From an uncultured Bacteroidales bacterium (GTDB taxonomy: Bacteria; Bacteroidota; Bacteroidia; Bacteroidales; Paludibacteraceae): 50,616 nt of DNA. Each line of letters starts with the position of its first letter. Positions within the stretch are counted from its first letter, which is position 1. Location of the stretch: the NCBI GenBank assembly GCA_946185835.1, contig CAMHKW010000013.1:1-50616 (forward strand), written 5' to 3'. Below, in pieces: positions 17,406 to 27,300 of the stretch. The position numbers and the translations under genes are program-made. The notes beneath the pieces were generated by a model that was given only the letters and a program-made list of their open reading frames with translations, did no database searches and was not told where the DNA came from.

Positions 17406-20400
17406 TTACTTCAGTTCGGCACCGGTGACAGAGTAGCGTTTGCCATCTGGAGTGAGGATGAAGACCTGACCGTTGATGATGACTTTGCGTGCTCTTTGGC
17501 TGTCGGTGGCAGATATGTTGTCGAGTCCGGTGTTAGCCGTTACGAACTCCGCTGTGAGTGTGAGGTCAGCGTCGACGGTGATGTCACGTTCTGCTTCGGT
17601 GACTCCGTCAGACCATGTTTCGAAGCGATAGCCATCGGCGGCGACAGCCTTGATGGTGAGCACTGTACCCACGGGGTAGGTGCCGGCACCCTCGACGGTT
17701 CCCCATTGCTCGTTGTTGACGAGCAGGGTGATGGTGTATGTTATCTGTTCGAACTGTGCGGTGAGAGTGGTGTCTTGACTGACGACAAGGCTACGCTGAG
17801 CATCTTGCACTCCGTCGGTCCAGCCTATGAATCGGTATCCGTCGGCAGGCTGAGCTAAGAGAGTAGCTGTAGCGCCGTAGTCGTATTCTCCGGCACCGCT
17901 GACACTACCCTCCCCTATGGTGAGTGCGGTGACGGTATACTTGTTAGCAGCGAAGATAGCCGTCAGCGAGATGTTGTCGGTGACGATGATGTCGCGTTCT
18001 GCCTCTGTCTGCTCGTCGCTCCAGCTGACGAAATGGTACCCGTAGGCGGGTGTAGCGACGAGGTGTGCGGTAGTCTGATAGTTATAGTCGCCGGCACCGG
18101 TCACAGAGCCCATAGCGGGGTCGTTGACCTCGAGGCTGACGGCGTAGCTGTTAGGAGCGAAGGTAGCGGTATAGGTAGCTCCGCCGATGGGCACTTCTAT
18201 GTCGCGTTTGGCATCGGTATTGCCATCGGACCATCTGACGAAATGATAGCCTGTGGAAGCCACCGCCTCGATGGGGACGAGCTGCTTATAGTCGTAGGTT
18301 CCGGTGCCACTGACGGTACCCATATCGGCATCTTCTACGTCAACGGTGATCTGATATTGCAGAGGAGCGAAGGTAGCTGTGTAGGTAGCACCGCCGACCG
18401 GCACGATGACCTTACGTTCGGTCTGTGTCGACTTGTCGTCCCACTCGACAAAACGGTAGCCTTCGGCGGGAGTGGCGACGAGAGTCTGCTCGCTTAGATA
18501 CGGGAACGTACCCGTTCCGCTGACGGAGCCCATGGCGGGGTCGTTGACGGTGACAGCGATGTCGTAGTTTTGCGGTGCAAAATAAGCCACGTAGCCGGCT
18601 GCCGCTTCGATGGTGACAGTACGTTTGGCGTTGAGGTTGCCGTCAGACCAGGCGGTGAACACATAGCCTTCGTTAGCTATGGCTTCGATATCGACCATAG
18701 AGCCGTAGTCGTAGGTACCTGAGCCGTTGCAGGAACCCATAGTAAGATCTGACGAGGTGACGTCGATAGCATACTGTTCGGGTGCGAAGATAGCGGAATA
18801 GCCGGCACCGCCTAAGGGTACGCTGATGGTACGCCGAGCGGAGATAGAGCCGTCTTCCCACATGACGAACTTATATCCGGTCTTAGGTGTGGCTTCGATG
18901 GTGGTCTTTGTGCGGTATGCGAAGGTGCCATCGCCTGTCGTCGTTCCCCAATCGCTGTTATTGGCAGAGGTAGTGATGTTATATTTGAGTGGCGCGAAGG
19001 TGACAGCGAAATGGTTGCCTCCGATGGCGAGGCTGAACTTACGTTCGGCGCCGAGGTGTGCGTTGTCAGCCCATGCCACGAACTCGTAGCCCTCGTTAGG
19101 CACAGCCTTGAGCGTGACGACGTTGCCATAGGTCTGCATACCCTCTCCCTCGACAACGCCCATCTGTCGGTCGTAGTCGACGACGACTTCGTAGGTGTTA
19201 GGTTCGAAGGTGGCAGTGTATTTGCCGCCACCTAAAGGAATGCTGACGACGCGCTCGGGATTGGTGGAGTTGTCGTCCCAATAGGCGAAGTGATATCCGT
19301 TTTTAGGAGTGGCAGTGAGTGTTACTTCTTTGCGATAGGGGTATATTCCGGCGCCTTCGACGGTACCCATCTTAGTGCTATTGACGGCGGTGGTGATCTC
19401 GTAGTCTAAGGGTTCGAACAGAGCCTCATAGCGTTTGCCGTCGACGACGAGTGTGATGTTACGCGAGGTCTTCTTGTCGTCGTCCGCCCAGCCTTTGAAC
19501 ACGTATCCGGGATTAGCGGTGGCAGTGATGGTGACCACCGAGCCGAAGTCGTATTCTCCGCCACCTGTCACCACTCCTGCTAAGGGGTCGTTAGCCTCGG
19601 CGATGATAGTATATCGGTCGATGGCGAAGGTAGCGGTATATGTGGTGCCGCCTAAGGGTATGGTGACCACGCGGTCGGCGTCGGTAGAGCCGTCTTCCCA
19701 CTCGACGAAGTGGTAGCCGCCTTTAGCCACGGCGTGTATGGTGGTGGTGCCGTTATATGGGAAGAAGCCGAGTCCGGTGACCGAGCCCATGATGGCGTTG
19801 TTGACGGCACCGAAGATCTCGTAGTCGAGAGGCTCGAACAGGGCGGTATAGGTGACATTCTGCTTACCTACGACGATGTCGCGCTCGGTATTGAGTATCT
19901 CATCGTCGTCAGCCCACCCTATGAACTGATAGCCTTCGTTAGCCTTGGCGGTGATATGTACGACGGCATTTTCGAAGTCGGAAGTCGAACCTGTGACGAC
20001 ACCCATGGCGGGGTCGCATACGACGGCGATGGTATACTGTCCGAGTTTGCGGTAGTTAGCTTCGAGGGTGAGTCCGCCGACGGGCACCTCTACCTCGCGG
20101 GTGGTGAGTGTGACGCCGTCGGACCAGCTGACGAACTCGTAGCCGTCGGCGGCAGAGGTCGAAATAGTGACGTTCTGCTTGTAGTCGTAGCTACCGGCAC
20201 CGGTGACGGTGCAGGCGGGATAGTTCGACGAGAGGGTGATATCGTACTTGTCGGGTGCGAAATAAGCGACATATTCGGCACCGCCGAGTGTCACGATGAG
20301 GTCTAACTTAGGCGAGGTGAGATCGGCGTTGCCGTTCCAGTTGACGAAATGATAGCCCTCGTTGGCTGTTGCCTCGAGAGAGATGGGAGTCTTATAGATG

Positions 20401-22325
20401 TAGTTACCACCTCCACTGACTGTGCCCATCAGTGCGTTGTTGGCGATGACGTTGACGTCGAAGGAGCGTATGGAGAACGAGGCTTTGAGGGTGGTGTCTT
20501 TGTCGAGGGTGATGGTGCGTTCGGCAGCGCTGACGCCATCGGACCAACCGGTGAACTCGTATCCTGCGTCGTTGACAGCGGCGGTGATGTTGACCTTACT
20601 CAGGTAGCTGTAGTCGCCTGCTCCGGTGAGGGTGAGCACCTTATCGTCGTCGGTGAGCAACGAGAGCTTGCGGGTGTTGGCTACGATATCGAAATAGCCG
20701 CCGTAGAGGCCGGGGGCTGCGAGTTTGGTATATCTGTCGACGTCTTCTTCAGGGCATAGCAGCTTAGCATGCTTGTCGTTGCGTCCGATGGCGAGGAAGG
20801 CATTAGCGCCTTTGAACTCTGGCGAGCCGATGAGGGTGATGACCTGCGAGCCTTGTTTGCTACTGCCGAGGTCGACGAAGGCACCTGCCGAGATGGTCTC
20901 GACAGAAGCAGGAATGACGAGAGAGTCGACCATAGCAAGTCCGCGCACGGCAAAGCTGCCTATGCTACGTAAGGTAGAAGGTAGTGTGAGGCGTTTGATA
21001 TAAGCCGTTTCGGCGTTGTAGTTAGGTGTCGCGCTGACGGCATTGAAGGCGTTGTCGGCTAACTCACGAACGGGGAAGATACCTCTGAGTTCGCCTATCA
21101 CGTCGACGGCATAGGTGTAGCTGTCGGCGACGACGGTCTTATTGGCAGTAGCGGCATCGAAGCCCACGACGGAGTAGTACTGTCCGCGGCGGTTGTAGCT
21201 GTAGACCACCCCACCCTGCGTATGTCGGCGTCCGTAGACGTTGAGGTAACCGCCCTTGGGCGTCCCGACTTGATAGACGATGCTGGTCCAGAGATTGAGA
21301 GCCTCGTCGAGAGTAGGCACATAGACATCGACCTCGTGCCCTTCGGAGCCGAGTCCGGCAAAGGCGAGGTGGTCGGGCACCTCGGCTATGTCTTTGATAG
21401 CTTCGATGTTCATCAGTAAGGGGTAGTCGGTGCCGCTGACTTTATAAGAGAAGAGTGTGTCGATCTCGACGGTACGTATGGCGGCATTGCTGAGGCTATA
21501 GATAGCGAGCACGGGCAGACCTGAGACGACGGAGGGCACGAAGACGTCGGCGGTGGCGTCAGCGGCGGAAGCATCGTAGCCGTCGACGACATAGCAGGGC
21601 TGGTCGAGGTCGACACCGAAAGCAGGGTTGGTGATGCTCTCTTTGTAACGGTAGACGACACCGCCCAAGGTCTGCGTGAGTGTAGGTATGATAGGTGCTA
21701 TGGCGAAATATCCTCCCCAGTTGAGTCCGCTCTTGTATATTTTAGAAGCATACAAGGCAGCGGGTATGTTGAGTACGGCCGGAGCGAGGGCAGAGCCTAC
21801 TCCTGCGAAGACTGCCGTTTCGCCGGCACCGCCAAACAGCGTGGGTCTGCCGTCGAAGGTGACAGAGGTGAGGGCGCTACAGCCCTTGAAGGCAGCCTCG
21901 TCGAGTCGGCTGACCTTGCCGGGCAGACGTATGGCGGTAAGCGAGCTACAGCCACGGAAGGCGTTGGCGCCTACCGACTCGAGCGTAGGCGGGAGAGTGA
22001 CGGAGCTGAGAGCGGTACAGCCGTCGAAAGCCGAGGCAGGCAACGTCGTAAGCTTAGCGAGGAAGACAACCGACACAAGGGAGGTGTTAGACGCAAACGC
22101 CGATGCCTTCATCGACGACACCTCGTAGTCGACGCCGTCGACGGTGAGCCTACTCGCGAAGGTGAGGGCAGTAGCACTGCTTAGAGCGTCGTAACCGGCG
22201 ATGACGAACGACTCGGTAGAAGCGTCAAACTCGTAGACGACGCCGCCAATGGTCTGAGCGGAAGGAGCAGCGAAAGTCACTACAGATGCCAGCAAGAGGG
22301 CAATAGAGAGAAGAGTTGATTTCAT
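17406..22325 (-). CDS. BspA-like leucine-rich-repeat protein with 15 InlB-type repeats
   Basis: 1639 aa. A signal peptide of about 20 residues is followed by BspA-type LRR_5 repeats (about 65-160 and 430-530; for example FDGCTALSSVTLP). From about 555 to 1600 there are 15 tandem repeats of ~70 residues, each with a GY-x-F-x-x-W core, resembling divergent InlB B-repeats. Repeats 4-11 alternate between a GWADD type and a PLGG-x-x-Y-x-A-x-F type. The C-terminus, KVIINGQVFILTPDGKRY then SVTGAELK, resembles short C-terminal motifs on other Bacteroidales secreted proteins. It is likely a long surface stalk presenting an LRR adhesin. A TATATTTG promoter is at 22399-22406. The stop abuts an octamer array. 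Confidence 0.9.
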   Translation of the reverse strand: MKSTLLSIALLLASVVTFAAPSAQTIGGVVYEFDASTESFVIAGYDALSSATALTFASRLTVDGVDYEVSSMKASAFASNTSLVSVVFLAKLTTLPASAFDGCTALSSVTLPPTLESVGANAFRGCSSLTAIRLPGKVSRLDEAAFKGCSALTSVTFDGRPTLFGGAGETAVFAGVGSALAPAVLNIPAALYASKIYKSGLNWGGYFAIAPIIPTLTQTLGGVVYRYKESITNPAFGVDLDQPCYVVDGYDASAADATADVFVPSVVSGLPVLAIYSLSNAAIRTVEIDTLFSYKVSGTDYPLLMNIEAIKDIAEVPDHLAFAGLGSEGHEVDVYVPTLDEALNLWTSIVYQVGTPKGGYLNVYGRRHTQGGVVYSYNRRGQYYSVVGFDAATANKTVVADSYTYAVDVIGELRGIFPVRELADNAFNAVSATPNYNAETAYIKRLTLPSTLRSIGSFAVRGLAMVDSLVIPASVETISAGAFVDLGSSKQGSQVITLIGSPEFKGANAFLAIGRNDKHAKLLCPEEDVDRYTKLAAPGLYGGYFDIVANTRKLSLLTDDDKVLTLTGAGDYSYLSKVNITAAVNDAGYEFTGWSDGVSAAERTITLDKDTTLKASFSIRSFDVNVIANNALMGTVSGGGNYIYKTPISLEATANEGYHFVNWNGNADLTSPKLDLIVTLGGAEYVAYFAPDKYDITLSSNYPACTVTGAGSYDYKQNVTISTSAADGYEFVSWSDGVTLTTREVEVPVGGLTLEANYRKLGQYTIAVVCDPAMGVVTGSTSDFENAVVHITAKANEGYQFIGWADDDEILNTERDIVVGKQNVTYTALFEPLDYEIFGAVNNAIMGSVTGLGFFPYNGTTTIHAVAKGGYHFVEWEDGSTDADRVVTIPLGGTTYTATFAIDRYTIIAEANDPLAGVVTGGGEYDFGSVVTITATANPGYVFKGWADDDKKTSRNITLVVDGKRYEALFEPLDYEITTAVNSTKMGTVEGAGIYPYRKEVTLTATPKNGYHFAYWDDNSTNPERVVSIPLGGGKYTATFEPNTYEVVVDYDRQMGVVEGEGMQTYGNVVTLKAVPNEGYEFVAWADNAHLGAERKFSLAIGGNHFAVTFAPLKYNITTSANNSDWGTTTGDGTFAYRTKTTIEATPKTGYKFVMWEDGSISARRTISVPLGGAGYSAIFAPEQYAIDVTSSDLTMGSCNGSGTYDYGSMVDIEAIANEGYVFTAWSDGNLNAKRTVTIEAAAGYVAYFAPQNYDIAVTVNDPAMGSVSGTGTFPYLSEQTLVATPAEGYRFVEWDDKSTQTERKVIVPVGGATYTATFAPLQYQITVDVEDADMGTVSGTGTYDYKQLVPIEAVASTGYHFVRWSDGNTDAKRDIEVPIGGATYTATFAPNSYAVSLEVNDPAMGSVTGAGDYNYQTTAHLVATPAYGYHFVSWSDEQTEAERDIIVTDNISLTAIFAANKYTVTALTIGEGSVSGAGEYDYGATATLLAQPADGYRFIGWTDGVQDAQRSLVVSQDTTLTAQFEQITYTITLLVNNEQWGTVEGAGTYPVGTVLTIKAVAADGYRFETWSDGVTEAERDITVDADLTLTAEFVTANTGLDNISATDSQRARKVIINGQVFILTPDGKRYSVTGAELK

Positions 22326-22398
22326 ATTCAGATGATGTTAGAGTTAGCAACAGCGGTCGGCTGCCAACCGATTTTTAGCTTTAGGTATTATTGCGTTG

Positions 22399-22406
22399 CA
22401 AATATA
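22399..22406 (-). promoter_or_regulatory. -7 promoter element of the LRR/InlB gene
   Basis: Minus-strand TATATTTG, 73 bp before the start codon, preceded by an A/T-rich stretch. Confidence 0.5.
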
Positions 22407-22555
22407 GTATATTTTTTTATTCTACACAACCGTGGGAAAGTGCTTGGAGGCGTTTTGCCACAAAAAGACAATGTTTGACGCAAAAAAACTACTGCGATTT
22501 CTGCCATTAGCCAAGATTGGCTGATGCAATCACGGCGCGGGACGGGAGGGGAGGT

Positions 22556-22588
22556 GCCGAAATGACATTTCGGCAAATATAACAACGG
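22556..22588 (+). repeat. hairpin module A, single copy
   Basis: GCCGAAATGACATTTCGGC at 22556-22574 with the tail AAATATAACAACGG. It is identical in core to the copies at 7927, 9503, 9707 and 33284 and in the same orientation. It lies beyond the operon terminator at 22634-22667. Confidence 0.9.
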
Positions 22589-22633
22589 CTGCCGGTGAGA
22601 GAGGAGGGGGGAAAAGACGGGGGCGGAGGGACT

Positions 22634-22667
22634 AAAAAAAAGCGCAACCGATGGGTTGCGCTTTTTT
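22634..22667 (-). terminator. strong bidirectional terminator of the surface operon
   Basis: GCGCAACC (22642-22649) and GGTTGCGC (22654-22661) form an 8-bp stem extended by A-run and T-run pairs on both sides. It ends the transcript from 32775 through 22734. Confidence 0.9.
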
Positions 22668-22680
22668 GAATGAGTATTGT

Positions 22681-22745
22681 TGCTTCTTTGGGAAGGGTTA
22701 CTTCTTTGGGAAGGGTTACTTCTTTGGGAAGGGTTACTTCTTTGA
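22681..22745. repeat. 18-bp tandem repeat carrying the stop codon
   Basis: Units of 18 bp start at 22681, 22699 and 22717, followed by a partial unit from 22735. On the minus strand three of the copies contain AAGAAGTAA, and the stop codon of the barrel gene (22734-22736) is the first of these. The array therefore looks like a duplication of the gene's last codons. Confidence 0.9.
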
Positions 22746-24350
22746 AGCGGGGAACTGGAAGTGGTAAACCAGTTTGAGACCTGCGTCGAAGTAGTTCATG
22801 CCTTTAGCATAGCTGTCGGTAGCTGAGTTGTAGCCTACAGTAGCGTTGCTTGTTCCGTCGGCTTCTACTTGCACGATGTTCTTGAGAGTAGGATCGTGTT
22901 TGTAGGTATTGAGCGGAGCGTAGTTGCCGTAGACGCCAACGCCGAGAGCATGACCGTTCTTGAGTTCCCATTCCCAGCCGAGTTCGGCAGTTACCATGAG
23001 GTTGATCTTGGCCTGACCTTTACCCCACTGACCTTTCTGCGAGTGCATATCGATGACACCGGTAGCAGGGTCGTTGGTGATGGTGACGCCCATATCGTTG
23101 ATGGTAGCGGCGATAGAAGCCTCGTCGGAGATAGTCTGGTTGTAGTGAGTGTAGACAGGCATCATGAACTTAGGACCTACATTGAGGAAGAAGCCTTTTT
23201 CGGTGAGCAAGCTATACATCAAAGGCACTTCGATTTGTATTTGTCCGTCGCGTTCTGCCACTTTCTGAGCATTGATCTTATAGTCGACGGTGTATGTACC
23301 CATGTTGTAGGTGCTGTCGATGTTAAGACCGTTGCGGATAGGTGACTGAGCGTATCCGACGCCGAGTCCGACGATGATACCGTGGTTTACTTTCTTGCCT
23401 TCCTTAGCTCCGAAGTAGTAAGCGTATTGGAGGTCGAGGATACCGTCGAATCCGACTTTCCAGTTGTCCATGAGAGGAGCGTTGTGCATCAGAGAAGCGA
23501 CACCGCCGCGCAGACCGATAGAGAAGCGATGATGTTTTTGCATTCTCACTTTCTCGTGTTGCTTGGCAACTTCCTCTTCCTTCTCTTCCTCTTGAGGTTT
23601 CACTTCCTGTTTCTTCTCTTCCTCTTGAGGTTTCACTTCTTCTTTCTTCTCTTCCTCTTGAGGTTTCACTTCTTCCTTCTTCTCTTCTTCTTGAGGTTTC
23701 ACCTCTTCCTTCTTCTCCTCCTCTTGAGGTTTCACTTCCTCTTGTTTAGCAGGCTGTGCTTGGTCGTAAGGACGATAGATACCGTTAGCGTCGACAACAG
23801 AGATGATTTCTTTGATGAGGATGCCTTCGGGATAGGTCGAGGTACCGAGTTGTTGGATAGTGAATTTCTTTCCATACACCCACTCAGATGGTTCTTCACC
23901 GGTGAGGTATTTCTTGGTTTCGGGTTTTACCATAACGGTATCTCCCACGTGCCAGTCACCGAACGAATAGGCCTTAGAAGCGTTAGCTTGGTTGTCGGCG
24001 GCGTTGGCTTTGTCAGCCTTAGCGTAGTTTGCTTTAGCTGCCTTGCCGTTGGCACCCTCTGCCTGAGCAGAGGTGCCATCGGGGCGGGTGATATCGTCGG
24101 GGCCTACCCACGAGATGATTTCGCGGAGCAGGATACCGTTCTCGAAACGTTTGCTACCTATCTGTTGGATAGTGTGTTTTTTGTCGTAAACCCATGTAGA
24201 AGGTTCTTCGCCTGTCAGATAATGGGTGGTTGACTTCTTGATGACAACGGTGTCGTTGACATTCCAGTTGCCCAGGTCCTCAGCGAAAGCAAAAGAGGAA
24301 CCTACGAGTGCTGCAACGAGTGCAAAAGTCTTAATAAGATTTGTTTTCAT
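22734..24350 (-). CDS. outer-membrane beta-barrel with two SH3-like domains and a KPQEEE-repeat linker
   Basis: 538 aa. The signal peptide ends near residue 23 (SSFAFA). Two homologous domains follow at 27-82 and 130-186. Each reads (G)-x-W-x-V-x-DTV, YLTGEEPS-x-WVY, then a TIQQ strand and an EIIS-x-V end, close to the SH3-like wall-binding domains at the C-terminus of many Firmicutes amidases and endolysins. Between them is an Ala/Lys/Asn-rich helix (about 97-127). Residues 204-262 are five copies of an 11-mer, EEVKPQEEEKK. Residues 272-538 look like an outer-membrane beta-barrel (SIGLRGG, VGLGVGY, LKLVYHFQF). The likely role is anchoring the outer membrane to peptidoglycan. It is the third gene of an operon and is preceded by an unusually strong ribosome-binding site. 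Confidence 0.8.
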   Translation of the reverse strand: MKTNLIKTFALVAALVGSSFAFAEDLGNWNVNDTVVIKKSTTHYLTGEEPSTWVYDKKHTIQQIGSKRFENGILLREIISWVGPDDITRPDGTSAQAEGANGKAAKANYAKADKANAADNQANASKAYSFGDWHVGDTVMVKPETKKYLTGEEPSEWVYGKKFTIQQLGTSTYPEGILIKEIISVVDANGIYRPYDQAQPAKQEEVKPQEEEKKEEVKPQEEEKKEEVKPQEEEKKEEVKPQEEEKKQEVKPQEEEKEEEVAKQHEKVRMQKHHRFSIGLRGGVASLMHNAPLMDNWKVGFDGILDLQYAYYFGAKEGKKVNHGIIVGLGVGYAQSPIRNGLNIDSTYNMGTYTVDYKINAQKVAERDGQIQIEVPLMYSLLTEKGFFLNVGPKFMMPVYTHYNQTISDEASIAATINDMGVTITNDPATGVIDMHSQKGQWGKGQAKINLMVTAELGWEWELKNGHALGVGVYGNYAPLNTYKHDPTLKNIVQVEADGTSNATVGYNSATDSYAKGMNYFDAGLKLVYHFQFPASKK

Positions 24351-24359
24351 AATATATTT

Positions 24360-24366
24360 CCTCCTT
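24360..24366 (-). promoter_or_regulatory. canonical Shine-Dalgarno sequence
   Basis: AAGGAGG on the minus strand, 9 nt before ATG 24350. Bacteroidetes genes rarely use such sites, and I saw no comparable one at the other starts I examined. It suggests high expression of the barrel protein relative to the rest of the operon. Confidence 0.7.
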
Positions 24367-24373
24367 ATGCTGA

Positions 24374-27300
24374 TTATTTTACAATGTATTTGAGCGCCGT
24401 TTGTCCGTCGTTGTCCTCAACGCTAACCATGTAGTAGCCCGGATTGATTTCAGCTTCGAAGGTAACAGTCTGTTTGTCTTGAACGCTGAACCGTTGGAAG
24501 AGGTTACCCATGAGGTCGTAAACGCTGACGGTGTAGGTCTTGGCTGCGTCGAGTCCGCTCAGAGTGATAGTCTCGTTAGGAGCTACCATGTTAGGAACGA
24601 GTTTGGGAGCAGCCGAGGTGTACTCTACGGTGATGGTCTTTGAGTAAACGATCTCGACGCAACCGTCGGTATCGGTAGTCTCGATAGTCTCGATCTTAGC
24701 GTAGTAGTTACCCTCAAGGCGTTTAGCAGTACCGTCGGCATTCTGCTCGGTGTAGTACCAACCGGTACCGAGGAAGATGTCGTCGGTCTCGTCGCTTTCG
24801 GTATCTTTGAGTCCTTGAACTTTGTACCACTTAACGAGAGTAGAGTCGGTGATACCGTTCTGGTTCAAGATAGTCTTGCTTACGAGGATGATGTATCCAC
24901 CATAACGTACGTCGGCAGGAATAGTCTGCAGCGTAGCGATATTTTCGGGAGTACGTTTCTCGATCTTGTCGAGCGTGATAACATCTGAGTACTGGTTGCC
25001 GCATTCGGTGTTGATGGTGAATCGAACATCGATAGAGGTGAGAGTAGAGGAGATGTTATACGAGTCGACAGCTACCCAAGCGCCATTGACTTGCACTTCC
25101 CAAACTACTGCATTGGTAGCTGCGAGTTGCTCTACTATCGGGTCGGCTGTTTGAGCAGCGAGGAGAGCTTGGAGTTCGGCATCGACGTCGGCTACATCAA
25201 CGAGTTCGCCGCAGACAGCTACAGGCAGAGCGGTGAGGTCGTCGAAGGTAGGAGCAACGAGGTTCTTGTAAACGTAGATGTTGTAGGTGTAAACTGAATC
25301 AGCATAGTAGCCTTCTTCTGTCTGGAAGTTGACAGTGTCGGCAACTTGAGCATCGGCGGTGATGGTGAGTGTCTGCAGACGAGTCTGGAACTCAGTGCCG
25401 GCGCAAACGGTGTCGGTCTCAGCCTTTTCTACTACGGTGCAGTCGTCGGCTACGGTAACGACAATAGGATCGCTTACTATCAGCACGTCGCACTCGGTGT
25501 AGAGGGTGTATCGTACGTTGATAGTCTTGACGTCGGTATTGAAGTAAGTGGTAGCGATGAGAGGCTCGTAAGTGCCGTTGTTGTCGTATTCCCAAGCCAG
25601 CGTGGTGAGGTCGACGTCAGCATAGCCGTCGACATGCGGGAAGGCGGTGGCGAGTTCGGCTGCGGCAGCAGCTACGTCAACACCCTTGCCACAAGAAGCG
25701 GTAGGCAGAGCTGTAGGAACGACAGCGGCAGGAGTCTGGAGCAGCGAGTAGTTGTAAACGGTCACTTCTTTGAAGATCTGATTACCTACTTGCTTGGGCA
25801 GAGTATCTTTTACAATTTCGTATGCCTCGTCTACTGTATATTCAACATTGAAGAGGTCGGTGAACGTGAATCCGCTGCAGACACCCTGACCGGTGATGAT
25901 GGTCTCGAGGTAGTCACATTCAGCGAGTTTCAACGGAGTAGGAATACCTACGGTGTCACCGATGATAGTATCCATGCCGGCGCATGAGATGACGCGCACT
26001 GCATAACGGAAGGTGATGTCTTCTTTGTCGATAGGATAAGGATCGGTCGGAACGGGTTGGTCGAACTTGCCGTTGTCTTCGTTATAGAACTGGAAGAATA
26101 CCGAGTCGACGTCGAGAGTGAGGATGTCGTCGCGTTGTGCGAGTGTGTCGGTAATCTCTTGGATATACGGAGCGAAGTCGAATACGGTACCTGCCTTAAA
26201 GGTCTGCGAGTCAACGAATTTGTTTTTCAGTTCGCTGAACTTAGGCAGAACAGGGTTCTTCTTGATTGTGACGATGTGATAGATAAGCGAGTCGGCAAGC
26301 TCGGTATCGTTGTACTCGTATTCGATAGAGTCGAGCACGGCACCTTCGGTGCGGTGGATGATGGTATCGGCATAGAGTATCTGTGTGAGTTTCAGCGAGT
26401 CGCGATAGTAGGTATCACCGGCGCAGATGGTATCGTAGTAGCATACGGTATCTTTATGACGTGGCAGCGGGTCGATGAACTCGGCGACGATGCGTGTATT
26501 CTCGTCGGAGAAATACTTGATGAGCATGAAGTCGAGGTTGTATGACTCGATGAAGCTACGTGTGATTTCCTTCGACTTGATAGAGTCGCTGAAGGTATAT
26601 GTCTTGGGGTCAGCGAGCTGTGCTGCTTGTACGGTGGTAGTACCTTCAACGGGGCACTGTGCGAACAGGTGAGCGGTAGCTGTGACAGACGAGCGCGGGT
26701 CGGTGAGGTTAACGAGCACGAGTTTCATGTCGCGTTTGTCCGGATCGTTCTTGAACGGGGTGAGGTCCACATGATACCAATAAGTGCTGTCGGCAGGATG
26801 GAGGTTGCCGTGTTCCCAGTCGAATTCGATTGGGTTGCCGCACTCTTGTCCGCGCGGGTCTTCGAGTTCAACACGGAACGACATCTTCTTGTCGGTAACG
26901 ACGAGAACCCAAACAGAGTCAGCCGTGGTGTTCTTGATGACCGAGGTAGCCACTTCCTTTTGGTAGAGAGCACCAGGAGCGAGAGTGATCTGACGCTCGA
27001 GCATCTTCTCGTCAACAGGGCAAGAGTAGGATACATGAGCCTTGATGTTGGCATCAGCAGCGTCTTTGTTGGTCACTTTCAGAACAGCCTGAGTAGCATC
27101 GGTCTTGGGCAGGATGTTGTCGCGGATATCCTTAAGGTCGACAACATACCAAACGGAGTCTTGCGACTGGTCGATGTCGACATTGAAGGTTACGGGCACA
27201 GCTCCGTGGCAAGCTTCGATAGGCTCGAAGGTGTCGTCGAGTTCATTGAGTTTAGCATAGAGGTAGCACTCTTGGATGGTGTAGAGACGTATGAAGATAT

